Shown: positions 26,265 to 36,189 of the stretch, piece after piece
Layout of the letters: the number at the start of each line of letters is the position of its first letter
How positions within the stretch are numbered: position 1 is the stretch's first letter
NCBI RefSeq assembly: GCF_022170785.1
Contig: NZ_CP081870.1
Span: 3,968,001 to 4,032,000 of the forward strand
Direction of reading: 5' to 3'
From: Rossellomorea marisflavi
Lineage (GTDB): Bacteria; Bacillota; Bacilli; Bacillales; Bacillaceae_B
DNA: 64,000 nt
Position numbers and translations under genes: made by a program
Notes under the pieces: generated by a model
What the model was told of the DNA's origin: nothing
Databases searched by the model: none
The model's input: only the letters and a program-made list of their open reading frames with translations

Positions 26265-26627
26265 TTAGGCAGGGATATACTGTTTGACGGCTCGGCGGAT
26301 GTCGTCGATATCAAACGGCTTAGCGAAATGTGTTAGAGCCCCAAGGTCTTTCGCCTCCTGGATCATATCGAGCTCACCATAGGCGGTCATGATGATGACC
26401 CTGATCCCATCGTCCTTTTGCTTCATCCTCTTCAGGATTTCAATCCCATCCATTCCAGGTATTTTCATATCAAGGAGGACAAGATCGGGGGAATGCTGAT
26501 CGACAATTTCCAGTGCCTGTATCCCGTTCGCGGCCTGGAATGTTTGATATCCTTCCTTTTGAAGCACCTCATTCAATAGAATCCTGATACCAAATTGATC
26601 ATCCACGATTAGTATTTTCTCGTTCAT
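26265..26627 (-). CDS. spo0F: Sporulation phosphorelay response regulator Spo0F
   Basis: The 120-residue single-domain receiver passes phosphate from sporulation kinases to Spo0B and on to Spo0A. The acidic pocket D9-D10 (VDDQFGIR), the phospho-acceptor D53 ([13 protein letters not shown]), T81 (IIMTAYGE) and K103 (HFAKPFD) are all present. It is nearly identical along its length to B. subtilis Spo0F and has no output domain. A likely sigma-H promoter lies upstream. Confidence 0.96.
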   Translation of the reverse strand: MNEKILIVDDQFGIRILLNEVLQKEGYQTFQAANGIQALEIVDQHSPDLVLLDMKIPGMDGIEILKRMKQKDDGIRVIIMTAYGELDMIQEAKDLGALTHFAKPFDIDDIRRAVKQYIPA

Positions 26628-26701
26628 AAAGCCCTATCCCCTCCGTTTATGGTGTCGTTATGTAAAAACGTTCCTGCACTGATGCCCAACTTTTATTATA
26701 A

Positions 26702-26730
26702 GTAATTCTCTGCCAAAGGGGAATATCCTT
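26702..26730 (-). promoter_or_regulatory. Candidate sigma-H promoter of spo0F
   Basis: Minus-strand GAAGGATAT (about 26731-26723) and AGAGAATTA (about 26711-26703) match the sigma-H consensus RnAGGAWWW and RnnGAATWW with a 12-13-bp spacer. Sigma-H control of spo0F is established in B. subtilis. Confidence 0.6.
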
Positions 26731-26816
26731 CTCTTCCACAACATTTTACTTCTCCACACGTCCCATTTATAATGACGTATAGTCCATTACTCGAAAATAA
26801 GGAGAATCCACATATT

Positions 26817-27341
26817 ATGATCAAGATGTTCACGACTCAGCTGACCGGTCTCTTTCAGCGGATTTCCGGCAAGCAGGAATTCGAAATCGAAGACTCCTCC
26901 CGTCTGCTGGCCCAGGCTGCCATAGGAGAGGGAACGATTTATATACAGGCATTCGGTGAAATGGAAGGCGTGGCTGCTGAGGCCATTTCAGGCGCAGAGC
27001 CCCTGCCTTCAGCTGCAAGATACCACGAAGACGCCGAGCTGACGGAAGCCGACCGCGTCCTGATCGTCACCAGGTTTTCCACTGATGAAGAAGCCGTGAC
27101 CTTCGCCCGCGGTCTCGCAGAAAAAGGCATCCCGTCCGTAGGGATTTCCGGTATGGTGCCCGGAGATGAGAACCTAGAGGAAATCTGTGATTTCCACGTT
27201 GATACGAAAGTCATCAAAGGACTACTTCCCGGGGAAGAAATTGGGGAAAGGGTCAGCTTCCCTTCAAGCATGGCTGCCCTCTATATTTATTTTGCCCTAT
27301 CGTTCCTGATCAAAGAGATTCTATCAGAATATGAAGAATGA
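26817..27341 (+). CDS. ywjG: YwjG family protein (DUF2529)
   Basis: The 174-residue protein is divergent from spo0F, as in B. subtilis. The ATG at 26817 (MIKMFTTQLTGLFQRI) is favoured, with AAGGAG about 12 bases upstream. The sequence has a SIS-like pattern (EDSSRLLAQAAIGEGTIYIQAFGEMEG; ADRVLIVTRFSTDEEAVTFARGL), which would suit binding a phosphosugar, but no function is established. It shares a bidirectional terminator with the convergent ABC permease gene. Confidence 0.85.
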   Translation: MIKMFTTQLTGLFQRISGKQEFEIEDSSRLLAQAAIGEGTIYIQAFGEMEGVAAEAISGAEPLPSAARYHEDAELTEADRVLIVTRFSTDEEAVTFARGLAEKGIPSVGISGMVPGDENLEEICDFHVDTKVIKGLLPGEEIGERVSFPSSMAALYIYFALSFLIKEILSEYEE

Positions 27342-27378
27342 AATCGTCCCGCCTGATGATGGCGGGACGATTTTTTTT
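27342..27378. terminator. Bidirectional terminator between ywjG and the ABC permease gene
   Basis: AATCGTCCCGCC (27342-27353) and GGCGGGACGATT (27361-27372) form a 12-bp stem followed by eight T residues on the plus strand. The permease gene ends inside the downstream T-tract. Confidence 0.85.
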
Positions 27379-28360
27379 ATGTGCTTTGAAGGTTCCTGGC
27401 GTGGATATAGGTTACCGCGAGCGCAAGCACCAGGACGCTCCCCTTGATGATCTCAAACGCATAGTAGGGAAGATTCATCATGGTGAGGCCGTTGAGGAGG
27501 ACGCCGATGAGGGCTGCCCCGAAGAAGGTGCCCAGCACATTCGGCTTCCCGGCACCGAGGACCGAGAACCCTACGAAGACCGCGGCAACGGCTTCCATCA
27601 GAAGCGGAGCCCCGGCATCGATCTGACCGGAACCTACCCTAGCAGTGAACAGGACGCCTCCGATCGAGGCGAACACTCCCGATGCGACATAGGCCAACAC
27701 CTTCACCCGTTTGACAGGGATCCCCGACAGCCTCGATGCTTCCACATTCCCGCCTGTCATATAAAGAACCCTCCCCCATCTGGTGAAATGAAGGATGGCG
27801 TACACGATCGCAACGAGGACGAGCATGATCCAGACCGGTACCGGGAGCCCGAGCCATTTCCCCTGGCCGATGAAGAGGAAGGCATCCGAGAACTCTCCCG
27901 GGGCCGTTCCACCTTTCGACATGGGCATGTGACTGTAGATTGAATAGCCTTCTGTATAGGTCCGATGAAGCCCGGAAATGATGTACATCGCCCCGAGGGT
28001 CGCCAGGAGGTCGGGAATCCCGATTTTTACTATGAGAATGGAGTTGAATAGACCGACAAGTGCCCCGACGGCAATCGGCAGGAGGATGACCAGCCAGAGA
28101 GGCGCCTCATACCATACCATCAGGGAGGCGGTAATGACGGTTGACAGAGAAACTGTAGAACCGACGGACAAGTCGAACCCGTCGACGGCCAGCGTAAAGG
28201 TCACGCCAATTGCAACCAGGGTAACAATGGAAATTGACCTCAGGATATCCGAGATGTTTACATACGTGAAAAACACCGGATTATACAAACTGAAAAATAT
28301 CAAAATGATGACCATCATGGCAATGGCCCCGTATTTAAACAAATAGTCGAGCGTCTTCAC
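27377..28360 (-). CDS. Ribose-type (CUT2) ABC transporter permease
   Basis: The 327-residue permease has about nine membrane helices and the RbsC-family signature VTLAVDGFDLSVGSTVSLSTVITA near residue 57, plus GIPVKRVKVLAYVASGVFASIGG near residue 217. It forms the channel of a sugar or nucleoside-like importer with the upstream ATPase and binding protein. Its start overlaps the ATPase gene by 26 bases. SAM-riboswitch control of the operon suggests a methionine-salvage substrate such as methylthioribose. Confidence 0.85.
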   Translation of the reverse strand: MKTLDYLFKYGAIAMMVIILIFFSLYNPVFFTYVNISDILRSISIVTLVAIGVTFTLAVDGFDLSVGSTVSLSTVITASLMVWYEAPLWLVILLPIAVGALVGLFNSILIVKIGIPDLLATLGAMYIISGLHRTYTEGYSIYSHMPMSKGGTAPGEFSDAFLFIGQGKWLGLPVPVWIMLVLVAIVYAILHFTRWGRVLYMTGGNVEASRLSGIPVKRVKVLAYVASGVFASIGGVLFTARVGSGQIDAGAPLLMEAVAAVFVGFSVLGAGKPNVLGTFFGAALIGVLLNGLTMMNLPYYAFEIIKGSVLVLALAVTYIHARNLQST

Positions 28361-29858
28361 GTGTGTCCTTCCCTCCTGAAGCGTAGTACAAAATCGTCTC
28401 CTGGGTTGCTTCTTCCCTGGTCAATTCCTTCACGACCTCCCCGTCGTACATGACAAGGATGCGATCAGAAATCGCCATGATCTCCTGCAGCTCACAGGAG
28501 AAGTACAGGATCCCCTTCCCTTTTTCCGCAAGGGATTGGATCAAGTGAAAAATCTCTTTTTTTGCCCCAACGTCCACCCCTTTGGTGGGCTCATCGAACA
28601 ATAACAGGGATGCATCCATGGTTAGCCACTTCCCGATGGCCACCTTTTGTTGATTACCCCCGCTCAAATAGTGGGAATGCAGGCTGTCACTGGACGTCTT
28701 GATGCCAAGGGATGCAATGACTTCCCGTGACATCTCCCTTTCCTTTTCCTTATTGATCCATAGGTTCTTTGAAATGGACCGTAAAGCCGGGAAGCTCAGA
28801 TTCTTCCGGATGGACTCATGGACGAACAAGCCCTCCTTCCTCCGTTCTTCCGGTACCAGCGCAAGACCGTTACGGACCGCATCCACAGGGCTGGAGTGGC
28901 CGATCTCTTTTCCCTTCAGCTTGAATCGGCCTTTGGCCGGCACGGCCCCGAAGAGCGACTTGGCAAGTTCGGTCTTGCCTGCGCCGACAAGCCCGGCAAC
29001 GCCTACGATCTCCCCTTCACGTACGGTGAGCGATATATCCTTCAGCAACGCACCATCCGAAACACCACTTGCCTCGAATAATACGTCACCGGTCACCGAC
29101 TGATTCCGGTTGAACTCCTCTTTGTATGTCCCCCCGATCATCGCTTCGACGATGGCCCTCGGCGTGACTTCCTGCGCTTCGTACGTTCCCACCGTACCGC
29201 CGTCCTTCATGACCGTGATGCGGTCGGAGATCTGGAAGACTTCCGGCAGCCGATGGGAAATGAAGATGATGGCAACGCCAGACGCCTTCAACTCTTCAAT
29301 GACACGGAACAGTTTTTCTGTTTCCGTAGAGCTGAGGGGGGCAGTGGGCTCATCCAATATCAGGACCTTGGCATCCCTCAGGAGGCACCTCGTCAATAAA
29401 ATCATCTGTTTATCCGCAAGACTGAGCCTGCCCACCGGTTCCTGCAAAGGGATCGATTCATGCTTGATCCGCTTCAACCCTTCCCCCGCCTTTTTCTCCA
29501 TCGCTTTCTTCCGGATGAGGAAGGATCCTCCCGGGGAAAAATCGTCCAGCAAGATATTCTCCATGGCACTCAACCCAGCTATGAGCGCCGTGTCGACTTC
29601 CTGATACACACAGTGGATCCCATGGTCCTTTGCTTCCTTAGGCGTGCGGCATGTCACCTTCTCCCCGTTCAGGCGGATCTCCCCTTCATCCTGCTCATAT
29701 GCGCCGGACAGGATTTTCATCAGCGTACTTTTCCCTGCACCATTTGCCCCCAAGAGCGCATGCACTTCTCCTGCCCTTACTTCAAAAGAAGCCTCCTTCA
29801 GTGCCTGCACCCCGGCAAACGCTTTGTTCATCTTCACCATTTCCACTACAGCAGACAT
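28335..29858 (-). CDS. Ribose-type ABC transporter ATPase (RbsA/MglA-like, two ATPase domains)
   Basis: The 507-residue ATPase has two fused nucleotide-binding domains. The first has Walker A GANGAGKSTLMK near residue 37 and Walker B KVLILDEPTAPLS near residue 162; the second has VGAGKTELAKSLFG near residue 283 and LSGGNQQKVAIGKWL with LLFDEPTKGVDVG near residue 425. This tandem organisation is typical of the CUT2 class. The ATG at 29858 follows AAAGGAG; an upstream in-frame ATG lies in the preceding gene. It is part of the SAM-riboswitch operon. Confidence 0.88.
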   Translation of the reverse strand: MSAVVEMVKMNKAFAGVQALKEASFEVRAGEVHALLGANGAGKSTLMKILSGAYEQDEGEIRLNGEKVTCRTPKEAKDHGIHCVYQEVDTALIAGLSAMENILLDDFSPGGSFLIRKKAMEKKAGEGLKRIKHESIPLQEPVGRLSLADKQMILLTRCLLRDAKVLILDEPTAPLSSTETEKLFRVIEELKASGVAIIFISHRLPEVFQISDRITVMKDGGTVGTYEAQEVTPRAIVEAMIGGTYKEEFNRNQSVTGDVLFEASGVSDGALLKDISLTVREGEIVGVAGLVGAGKTELAKSLFGAVPAKGRFKLKGKEIGHSSPVDAVRNGLALVPEERRKEGLFVHESIRKNLSFPALRSISKNLWINKEKEREMSREVIASLGIKTSSDSLHSHYLSGGNQQKVAIGKWLTMDASLLLFDEPTKGVDVGAKKEIFHLIQSLAEKGKGILYFSCELQEIMAISDRILVMYDGEVVKELTREEATQETILYYASGGKDTREDARLFV

Positions 29859-29871
29859 ATCGTCCACTCCT

Positions 29872-30945
29872 TTACGATTCAAATGATGCCTCGAGCTTCT
29901 TCAACTCGTCGGAATACCCTTGTTCGCTCGCCCCCCAGCCGTCGATATGCTCACTCAATTGATCGGTGGTGATCGTTTCTTCCGGAAGCTGCTCTTTCTC
30001 GACGAAGACCGGTTCAAGCTTCACCGTCTGAGGCGTTTCCTCCCCGTCAAGCTTTTGGTAAAGGAAGCGGACCTGCACGCGGCCGATATCCTTCGGGTCC
30101 ACTGCTGCGGACGCCACCCATGGGCTTCCTTCTTTCTGAATGATCTGGAGATCTTCGTCGCTCATATCGATTCCGTACACCCTGATCTCGTTTCTCCCTG
30201 CTGCTTCAATGGCACGGACGGCCCCTTTGGCGAATTCATCCCACGCGGCCCATACCGCATCGATTTCTCCTTTCGGATACTGCTTCAGGATCGCTTCCAT
30301 TTGTGCCTGGGTATCCAAGGCCGTGTTGTTGGTCGCCGCTCCGAATGCAGCCACTTCTTTGATATCCGGGTTCTCTTTCAGGAACTCCTGATACGCGACT
30401 TGACGCCTTTCCATCGGAGCGAATCCTGCCACCCAGATTTTCACGATATTCCCCTTGCCTTCAAGCTCATCAGAGAGTTTGGAGAGGGTCTGTTCCGCCA
30501 TCTGCTGATCCCCCTGTTCAAGGACGGTCACACCATCAGATTCCACATCGGCATCAAACACGACGACCGGGATTTTGGCTTCTTTTGCTTTTTCCACTCC
30601 TGATTGCAACGCTTCCTTCGTCCCGTGGTCAATGAGGATTCCATCAAACTTCTGGTTGATGGCCGCATCCAGATTCGAAGACATTTTGGCCAAGTCCCCT
30701 TCAGAAGTGAATACCTGTACTTCCCCGCCGAATTTCTTTACCTGCTCTTTCACTCCTTCAATATACTGGGCCGAGAACGTCCCCAGGTTGATCTGCATGA
30801 TCAAGGCAATCTTCTTCCCTGCCAGCGGGTGCTCGGACGTCCCCTGCTTTTCTTCCCCTTTGGATTCTGACGATACGTTCGGCTGACAGGCAGCCAGTGT
30901 GGTGAGTAGTGTCGCAAATAAGAGTACTGATAAAACCTTTTTCAT
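29872..30945 (-). CDS. Periplasmic-binding-like lipoprotein of a ribose-type ABC importer
   Basis: The 357-residue lipoprotein has a signal peptide with lipobox LAAC near residue 19 and a type 1 periplasmic-binding fold (KIALIMQINLGTFSAQYIEGVKEQVKKFG; FDGILIDHGTKEAL; VVVFDADV; IDAVWAAWDEFAKGA). It is the first gene of a three-gene operon behind a SAM-I riboswitch and terminator. The ligand is not evident from sequence; the riboswitch suggests a compound recycled to methionine, such as 5-methylthioribose, since B-type sugar importers with S-box control have been predicted for that substrate. Confidence 0.85.
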   Translation of the reverse strand: MKKVLSVLLFATLLTTLAACQPNVSSESKGEEKQGTSEHPLAGKKIALIMQINLGTFSAQYIEGVKEQVKKFGGEVQVFTSEGDLAKMSSNLDAAINQKFDGILIDHGTKEALQSGVEKAKEAKIPVVVFDADVESDGVTVLEQGDQQMAEQTLSKLSDELEGKGNIVKIWVAGFAPMERRQVAYQEFLKENPDIKEVAAFGAATNNTALDTQAQMEAILKQYPKGEIDAVWAAWDEFAKGAVRAIEAAGRNEIRVYGIDMSDEDLQIIQKEGSPWVASAAVDPKDIGRVQVRFLYQKLDGEETPQTVKLEPVFVEKEQLPEETITTDQLSEHIDGWGASEQGYSDELKKLEASFES

Positions 30946-30990
30946 TCTCTCTTCTCCTTCCGGGATCTTCCCGCCTCATTTTTTCTCTAC

Positions 30991-31025
30991 AAAAATAAAA
31001 ACCTCTTTTCCTGAGGAAAAGAGGT
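30991..31025 (-). terminator. Riboswitch-controlled terminator
   Basis: On the minus strand ACCTCTTTTCCT pairs with AGGAAAAGAGGT in a tight hairpin and is followed by TTTTTATTTTT. It lies between the SAM aptamer and the binding-protein gene and is the expression platform. Confidence 0.88.
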
Positions 31026-31042
31026 GTATGTACGGATGAACG

Positions 31043-31152
31043 CACTCTTATCACTCAGGAATCACATCCTGCAGGTCTTAGCACCTTTCCGTATATACGG
31101 TAGGTTGCCGGGCATCATCGGGCCAGTCCCTCTGCCAACTCTTTATAAGAGA
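31043..31152 (-). ncRNA. SAM-I (S-box) riboswitch
   Basis: The minus strand shows the S-box core in order: P1 strand CTCTTATAAAGAG, then GGCAGAGGGACTGGCCCGATG, GCCCGGCAACC, GGTGCTAA, and the closing strand GTGATAAGAG pairing with the first. These are the conserved landmarks of the SAM-I aptamer. Binding of S-adenosylmethionine is expected to favour the downstream terminator and switch off the ABC importer operon when methionine is plentiful. Confidence 0.95.
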
Positions 31153-31182
31153 AAACTATGAAATTTTAACTACATATTGGAT

Positions 31183-31211
31183 ATCTTAACGAGGTGAGTG
31201 AATATTGTCAA
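31183..31211 (-). promoter_or_regulatory. Sigma-A promoter of the SAM-riboswitch operon
   Basis: TTGACA (31211-31206) and TAAGAT (31188-31183) are exactly 17 bp apart on the minus strand, about 30 bases upstream of the aptamer. Confidence 0.8.
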
Positions 31212-31284
31212 TATTCTTTTTGGAATTCTATAAGTTTAGAACCTAATCGATCTCTCCTTCAAAAAGCAATGAACAGGAACGGGG

Positions 31285-31352
31285 TCCGTTTCCTTTCGCT
31301 GCAGGGACTTGGTTTCCGCGGGGAGGCAGTCGAGCCACTTCCGCTTCCGTCC
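31285..31352. repeat. Truncated copy 6 of the palindromic repeat
   Basis: The left boundary and outer arm (GAACGGGGTCCGTTTCCTTTCGCTGC, GGGACTTGG) are present, then the sequence jumps from GTCGAGCC to CTTCCGCTTCC, deleting the middle and most of the right half. It lies just upstream of the IS element. Confidence 0.7.
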
Positions 31353-31690
31353 AACCTGTGGTGACTATTACGTATGAATAAACCGCTGAAAGGGTAGTAA
31401 GATGGTCCACAGGGGATGGAGTTTTATAGTGAATTATGGGTTTTTCAAGAAAAGGAAGGGCGCTTTTTGTCGAATGGGAAATATGGGGTGTAATGGGGCT
31501 ACAGTTAGGCTCTATCAACCCTCAATTCATCGTAAATTCAACTGTTTTTCAGCATTTCAGGCACTTTTTTTCGATTCTCACCCGCATTTATTACCGACTT
31601 CTTTACGACCCCCTAATTCCTTTAGACAACCTCTACGTATCATCGTACACTGAAATTATCTAATTTAGGGAACTGAGGAGGGGTAGTCTG

Positions 31691-32005
31691 ATGCCTAAAA
31701 GGAAGATTGAAGTATTAGAAGAGGTTAAGAAAAACTATGTTCGGTTGGCTCTTGAATCTGGAAATTATACCACTATCGCACGAAACGCTGGAATCTCCAG
31801 ACCTACTTTATCCAAATGGATAAAGGAATATGAAGAGGAAGTACGTGAAGAGATGGAGGATTCAGACGTTGTGTCATTGCCGATTGATCCAACGAAAGAA
31901 GAACTAAAGGCCAAATACGAACAGGCAATAAAATTATTGGGTGAGAAGGAACTCGAAAACGCCATGCTTCGGAATCTCCTAAAAAAAACCCCATTCCGAT
32001 CCTAA
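31691..32005 (+). CDS. IS3-family OrfA (helix-turn-helix)
   Basis: The 104-residue protein has an N-terminal helix-turn-helix (YTTIARNAGISRPTLSKWIKEY, about residues 27-48) and a C-terminal leucine-zipper-like helix (EELKAKYEQAIKLLGEKELENAMLRNLLKK) as in IS3-family OrfA. It binds the IS ends. Its reading frame ends shortly after eight A residues at 31981-31988, where a -1 shift enters OrfB. Confidence 0.88.
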   Translation: MPKRKIEVLEEVKKNYVRLALESGNYTTIARNAGISRPTLSKWIKEYEEEVREEMEDSDVVSLPIDPTKEELKAKYEQAIKLLGEKELENAMLRNLLKKTPFRS

Positions 32006-32952
32006 CGGTCTTAAGGGAAATTCACCTATGGGCAAAGGAGGGATTCTCCATTACCAAATTGACGAAAGCTACCGGAATCAACAGGTCCCTTTACTATTAC
32101 CATACCGAGGCAGAGGAAGCAGGCGATTCTAAGGGGAAGAGAGGTCGCCCTGTACCTGGATATTCCTTTACTACAACAGGGGTTCGCATCCCAGATGAAC
32201 AAATTGAAGAGTACCTTATGGAAGCTGTCGAAGGAGATGGCGCAACCTATGGAATCAAGAATTTAACCCATTTCTTAAAGGTCAATCACCATATTAAAAT
32301 CAACCATAAAAAGGTGGGAAGGTTATGTCGGAAATTAGGGCTCCTTCTTCCCCAACGAAAAGGAAATCCAACGTATCCTAAACGATTGGTTCGTAATCGA
32401 ATTATCACCGCTCCAAATCAACTTTGGCAGGTTGATATCAAGTACGGAATGATTTCAGAAACCAGAAGGTTTTTCTTTGTAGCCTGTGCCATTGATGTAC
32501 TGGATCGCTCCATTGTTGGACATTATCGAGGGCAGCGGTGCACGGCCAAAGACATTACCACCATGTTAGAAGAAGCGCTTTTTAGAAGGGGAGTTTCCAC
32601 ACCGCCAAGTGGTGAAAACCAGCTTATCATCCGAACTGATAACGGCCCCCAGTTTGTAAGTAACTTATTCGGGGCATTTTGCGAGGGGCATCACCTTCTC
32701 CATGAACGAATTCCGCCACGTTCACCCAATTACAATGCGTATATTGAGTCATTCTTCAGTATCATGGAGCGTGATTTATTCAGACGCTTTGAGTTTGAGT
32801 ACTTTGAAGAGGCTTATTATGAAGTAGACGAGTTCATGACTTTTTATAACGAAAGACGATTCCACGGCAGCTTGAAACGAATGGCCCCTTTACAATTTCA
32901 TGAGACGTATAGAGAAACGGGTTATCCTGTCGATATGAACATACGTCTATAA
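31981..32952 (+). CDS. IS3-family OrfB transposase (DDE integrase), entered by -1 frameshift
   Basis: A TTG at 32059 begins a 297-residue reading frame, but the same frame is open back to the A8 run at 31981 with no stop, so translation most likely continues from OrfA by -1 slippage to give an OrfAB transposase. The DDE residues are visible in WQVDIKYG, IIRTDNGPQF and NAYIESFFSIMERDLF, and the K/R-rich helix-turn-helix region precedes them. No internal stops interrupt it, so the element looks potentially active. Confidence 0.85.
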   Translation, partial: KKNPIPILTVLREIHLWAKEGFSITKLTKATGINRSLYYYHTEAEEAGDSKGKRGRPVPGYSFTTTGVRIPDEQIEEYLMEAVEGDGATYGIKNLTHFLKVNHHIKINHKKVGRLCRKLGLLLPQRKGNPTYPKRLVRNRIITAPNQLWQVDIKYGMISETRRFFFVACAIDVLDRSIVGHYRGQRCTAKDITTMLEEALFRRGVSTPPSGENQLIIRTDNGPQFVSNLFGAFCEGHHLLHERIPPRSPNYNAYIESFFSIMERDLFRRFEFEYFEEAYYEVDEFMTFYNERRFHGSLKRMAPLQFHETYRETGYPVDMNIRL

Positions 32953-33296
32953 CAGGGAATAGGATCTCGCTCTTCTTCACTTTAAAAAACTGCATCTGGT
33001 ATCTGAAAAGTGAAGAAGAGTGTATAGAAATTAAAAAACTGAAAGTACTAGAGATTGAGGAAGCATACGTCAGGAATTAGGGGGTCAGACCGACTTTTTC
33101 AATTTTATTTTCAACTTTCCGATTTTTTCTATCGACTTTTAACTTTTTACTACCAACTCCCGTTTTTTCATCGAACCGTGTTGCCAACTTAGGCTGTTTA
33201 TTTTCAACTTTAAGACTTTAAGATCAACTACCGATGTTTATTACCAACTTCCCCCTACCCCTCTCTTCCAAAGCAGAGGATTAAACATTTAACTCC

Positions 33297-33331
33297 ACAA
33301 AAAAACCGCCGGCATTAAGCCCCGGCGGCGT
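33297..33331 (-). terminator. Rho-independent terminator of pyrG
   Basis: CCGCCGG and CCGGCGG pair on the minus strand and are followed by seven T residues, 16 bases after the pyrG stop. Confidence 0.88.
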
Positions 33332-33346
33332 TCATTCATAGTGATA

Positions 33347-35107
<1,761 letters not shown>

Positions 35108-35187
35108 TTATACATGAGATTATAAGGGGTGAAGCGAAATCCGCCCCGATACGCCCGTCTTCCGGGATCTTTCCCGGAAAAAAATAA

Positions 35188-35222
35188 AAAACGCCCCGCT
35201 TACAAATCGTAAGGGGAGCGTT
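35188..35222 (-). terminator. Rho-independent terminator of rpoE
   Basis: AACGCTCCCCTTAC pairs with GTAAGCGGGGCGTT around GATTT on the minus strand, followed by TTTTATTTTTTT. Confidence 0.88.
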
Positions 35223-35321
35223 GATATACTCGATCAGTCCTCTTTTGAGGAGCCCAAATAAAATACTACCTTCCTCAAAGGAAGAAGTCAAGCATAGAAT
35301 TCAGGACATGGAATGGAGAGA

Positions 35322-35879
35322 TTATTTGCTCTCTTCTTCCTCGTCTTCGTCGAGATCTTCTTCGTCTTCATCCTCTTCATCGAACTCATCGATATCGAGA
35401 TCTTCTTCTTCCTCTAGATCTTCAACGTCGTCAGCATCTTCTTCATCCAGATCCTCATCGTCAGTAAGATCGTCCTCTTCCGTATCATCAAGGTCTTCGA
35501 AATCAAGGTCTTCATCTTCAAGATCCTCGAATTCATCCAGGTCAAGATCGTCTTCATCGGTTTTCTTCGCTTTTTTCTTTTTGGCAGATGATTTCATAGT
35601 AGGAACGGTTTCTTCCTCGATTTGATCGACTGGATACCATTCACGAAGTCCCCAGCGGTTATCACCAAGGGCCAGGAACTGACCGTCGATGTTGAGGTCT
35701 GTATAGAACTGGGCAAGTCTTGATTTGACTTCTTCTTTTGAGGCACCTGTCAGACTAGTGATTTCATCAAGGATTTCCTGGAAACCAAGGGCCTGCTTTT
35801 TTTCTTTCAAGATGGCGTGGGCAAGCTCGATAAATGCTGTTTGACGCAATTCTTCTTTGGATAATTGCTTTAAACTCAA
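35322..35879 (-). CDS. rpoE: DNA-directed RNA polymerase subunit delta
   Basis: The 185-residue delta subunit improves RNA polymerase recycling and selectivity. The N-terminal HARE-type globular domain is at about residues 1-90 (ILKEKKQALGFQEILDEI, LAQFYTDLNIDGQFLALGDNRWGLREWYPVDQ). A Lys-rich bridge (KKKKAKK) is followed by a long acidic Asp/Glu tail. The TTG at 35879 aligns with the B. subtilis start and has AAAGGA about ten bases upstream; a GTG three codons earlier lies too close to that site. Confidence 0.93.
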   Translation of the reverse strand: MSLKQLSKEELRQTAFIELAHAILKEKKQALGFQEILDEITSLTGASKEEVKSRLAQFYTDLNIDGQFLALGDNRWGLREWYPVDQIEEETVPTMKSSAKKKKAKKTDEDDLDLDEFEDLEDEDLDFEDLDDTEEDDLTDDEDLDEEDADDVEDLEEEEDLDIDEFDEEDEDEEDLDEDEEEESK

Positions 35880-36132
35880 TGTACGCACTTCCTTTCTCTA
35901 TTTAAACAATCTACTAGGTAGAATAAAAAAGGGCAAAAATTGTCCATTATCAGGTTTAGACCATATTCACCATTATAAACAAATTACAAGTCTTTATGCT
36001 AGAATTATCTAGATTTCACCAAACATTTTCTTATAAGGGTCCGGACTGTCCGCTTCATGGACCCATTCATGGGAATACGCTCATCTTATAGTTTCTAAAG
36101 AAAGATGGCAAGCACTCATTCCCCAAAGGATA

Positions 36133-36181
36133 AAAAAACCGAACTCTGCGCCTGGATGAAAGGGGCGCAGCCGTTCGGATT
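36133..36181 (-). terminator. Rho-independent terminator of the thiolase-icmF operon
   Basis: CCGAAC-GG-CTGCGCC pairs with GGCGCAG-AG-TTCGG around CCTTTCATCCA on the minus strand, followed by seven T residues, just after the icmF stop codon. The remaining 35,889-36,130 upstream of rpoE holds a TATAAT but no clear -35. Confidence 0.85.
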
Positions 36182-36189
36182 CATACGTT

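Larger units (their letters stand above)
31607..33086 (+). mobile_element. IS3-family insertion sequence
   Basis: A complete element of about 1,480 bp. Terminal inverted repeats GACCCCCTAATTCCT (31607-31621) and AGGAATTAGGGGGTC (33072-33086) are perfect over 15 bp. It encodes OrfA and an OrfB transposase in the -1 frame with an A8 slippery run. No clear target-site duplication is visible in the flanks, so it may be old or the ends may extend by a base. It is inserted in a degenerate repeat array. Confidence 0.85.
31540..33270. repeat. Degenerate AT-rich array of CAACTTT/CCGACTT-type motifs, split by an IS element
   Basis: Flanking the IS on both sides are repeated short motifs: ACCGACTT, ACCAACT, TTTTCAACTTT, TATCGACTTTT and TTTATTACCRACTT. 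The right part (33,086-33,270) is densest; the left part (31,540-31,606) holds similar motifs. It has strand-biased pyrimidines and no coding potential. The origin is unknown. Confidence 0.5.

Noticed and set aside
31607..33086. Target-site duplication of the IS element
   Set aside because: Flanking bases (TTTAC on the left, AGACC on the right) do not match.
35221..35625. Serine-rich open frame of 134 codons opposite rpoE
   Set aside because: It is the complement of the Asp/Glu-coding tail of the delta subunit and therefore an artefact of biased composition.
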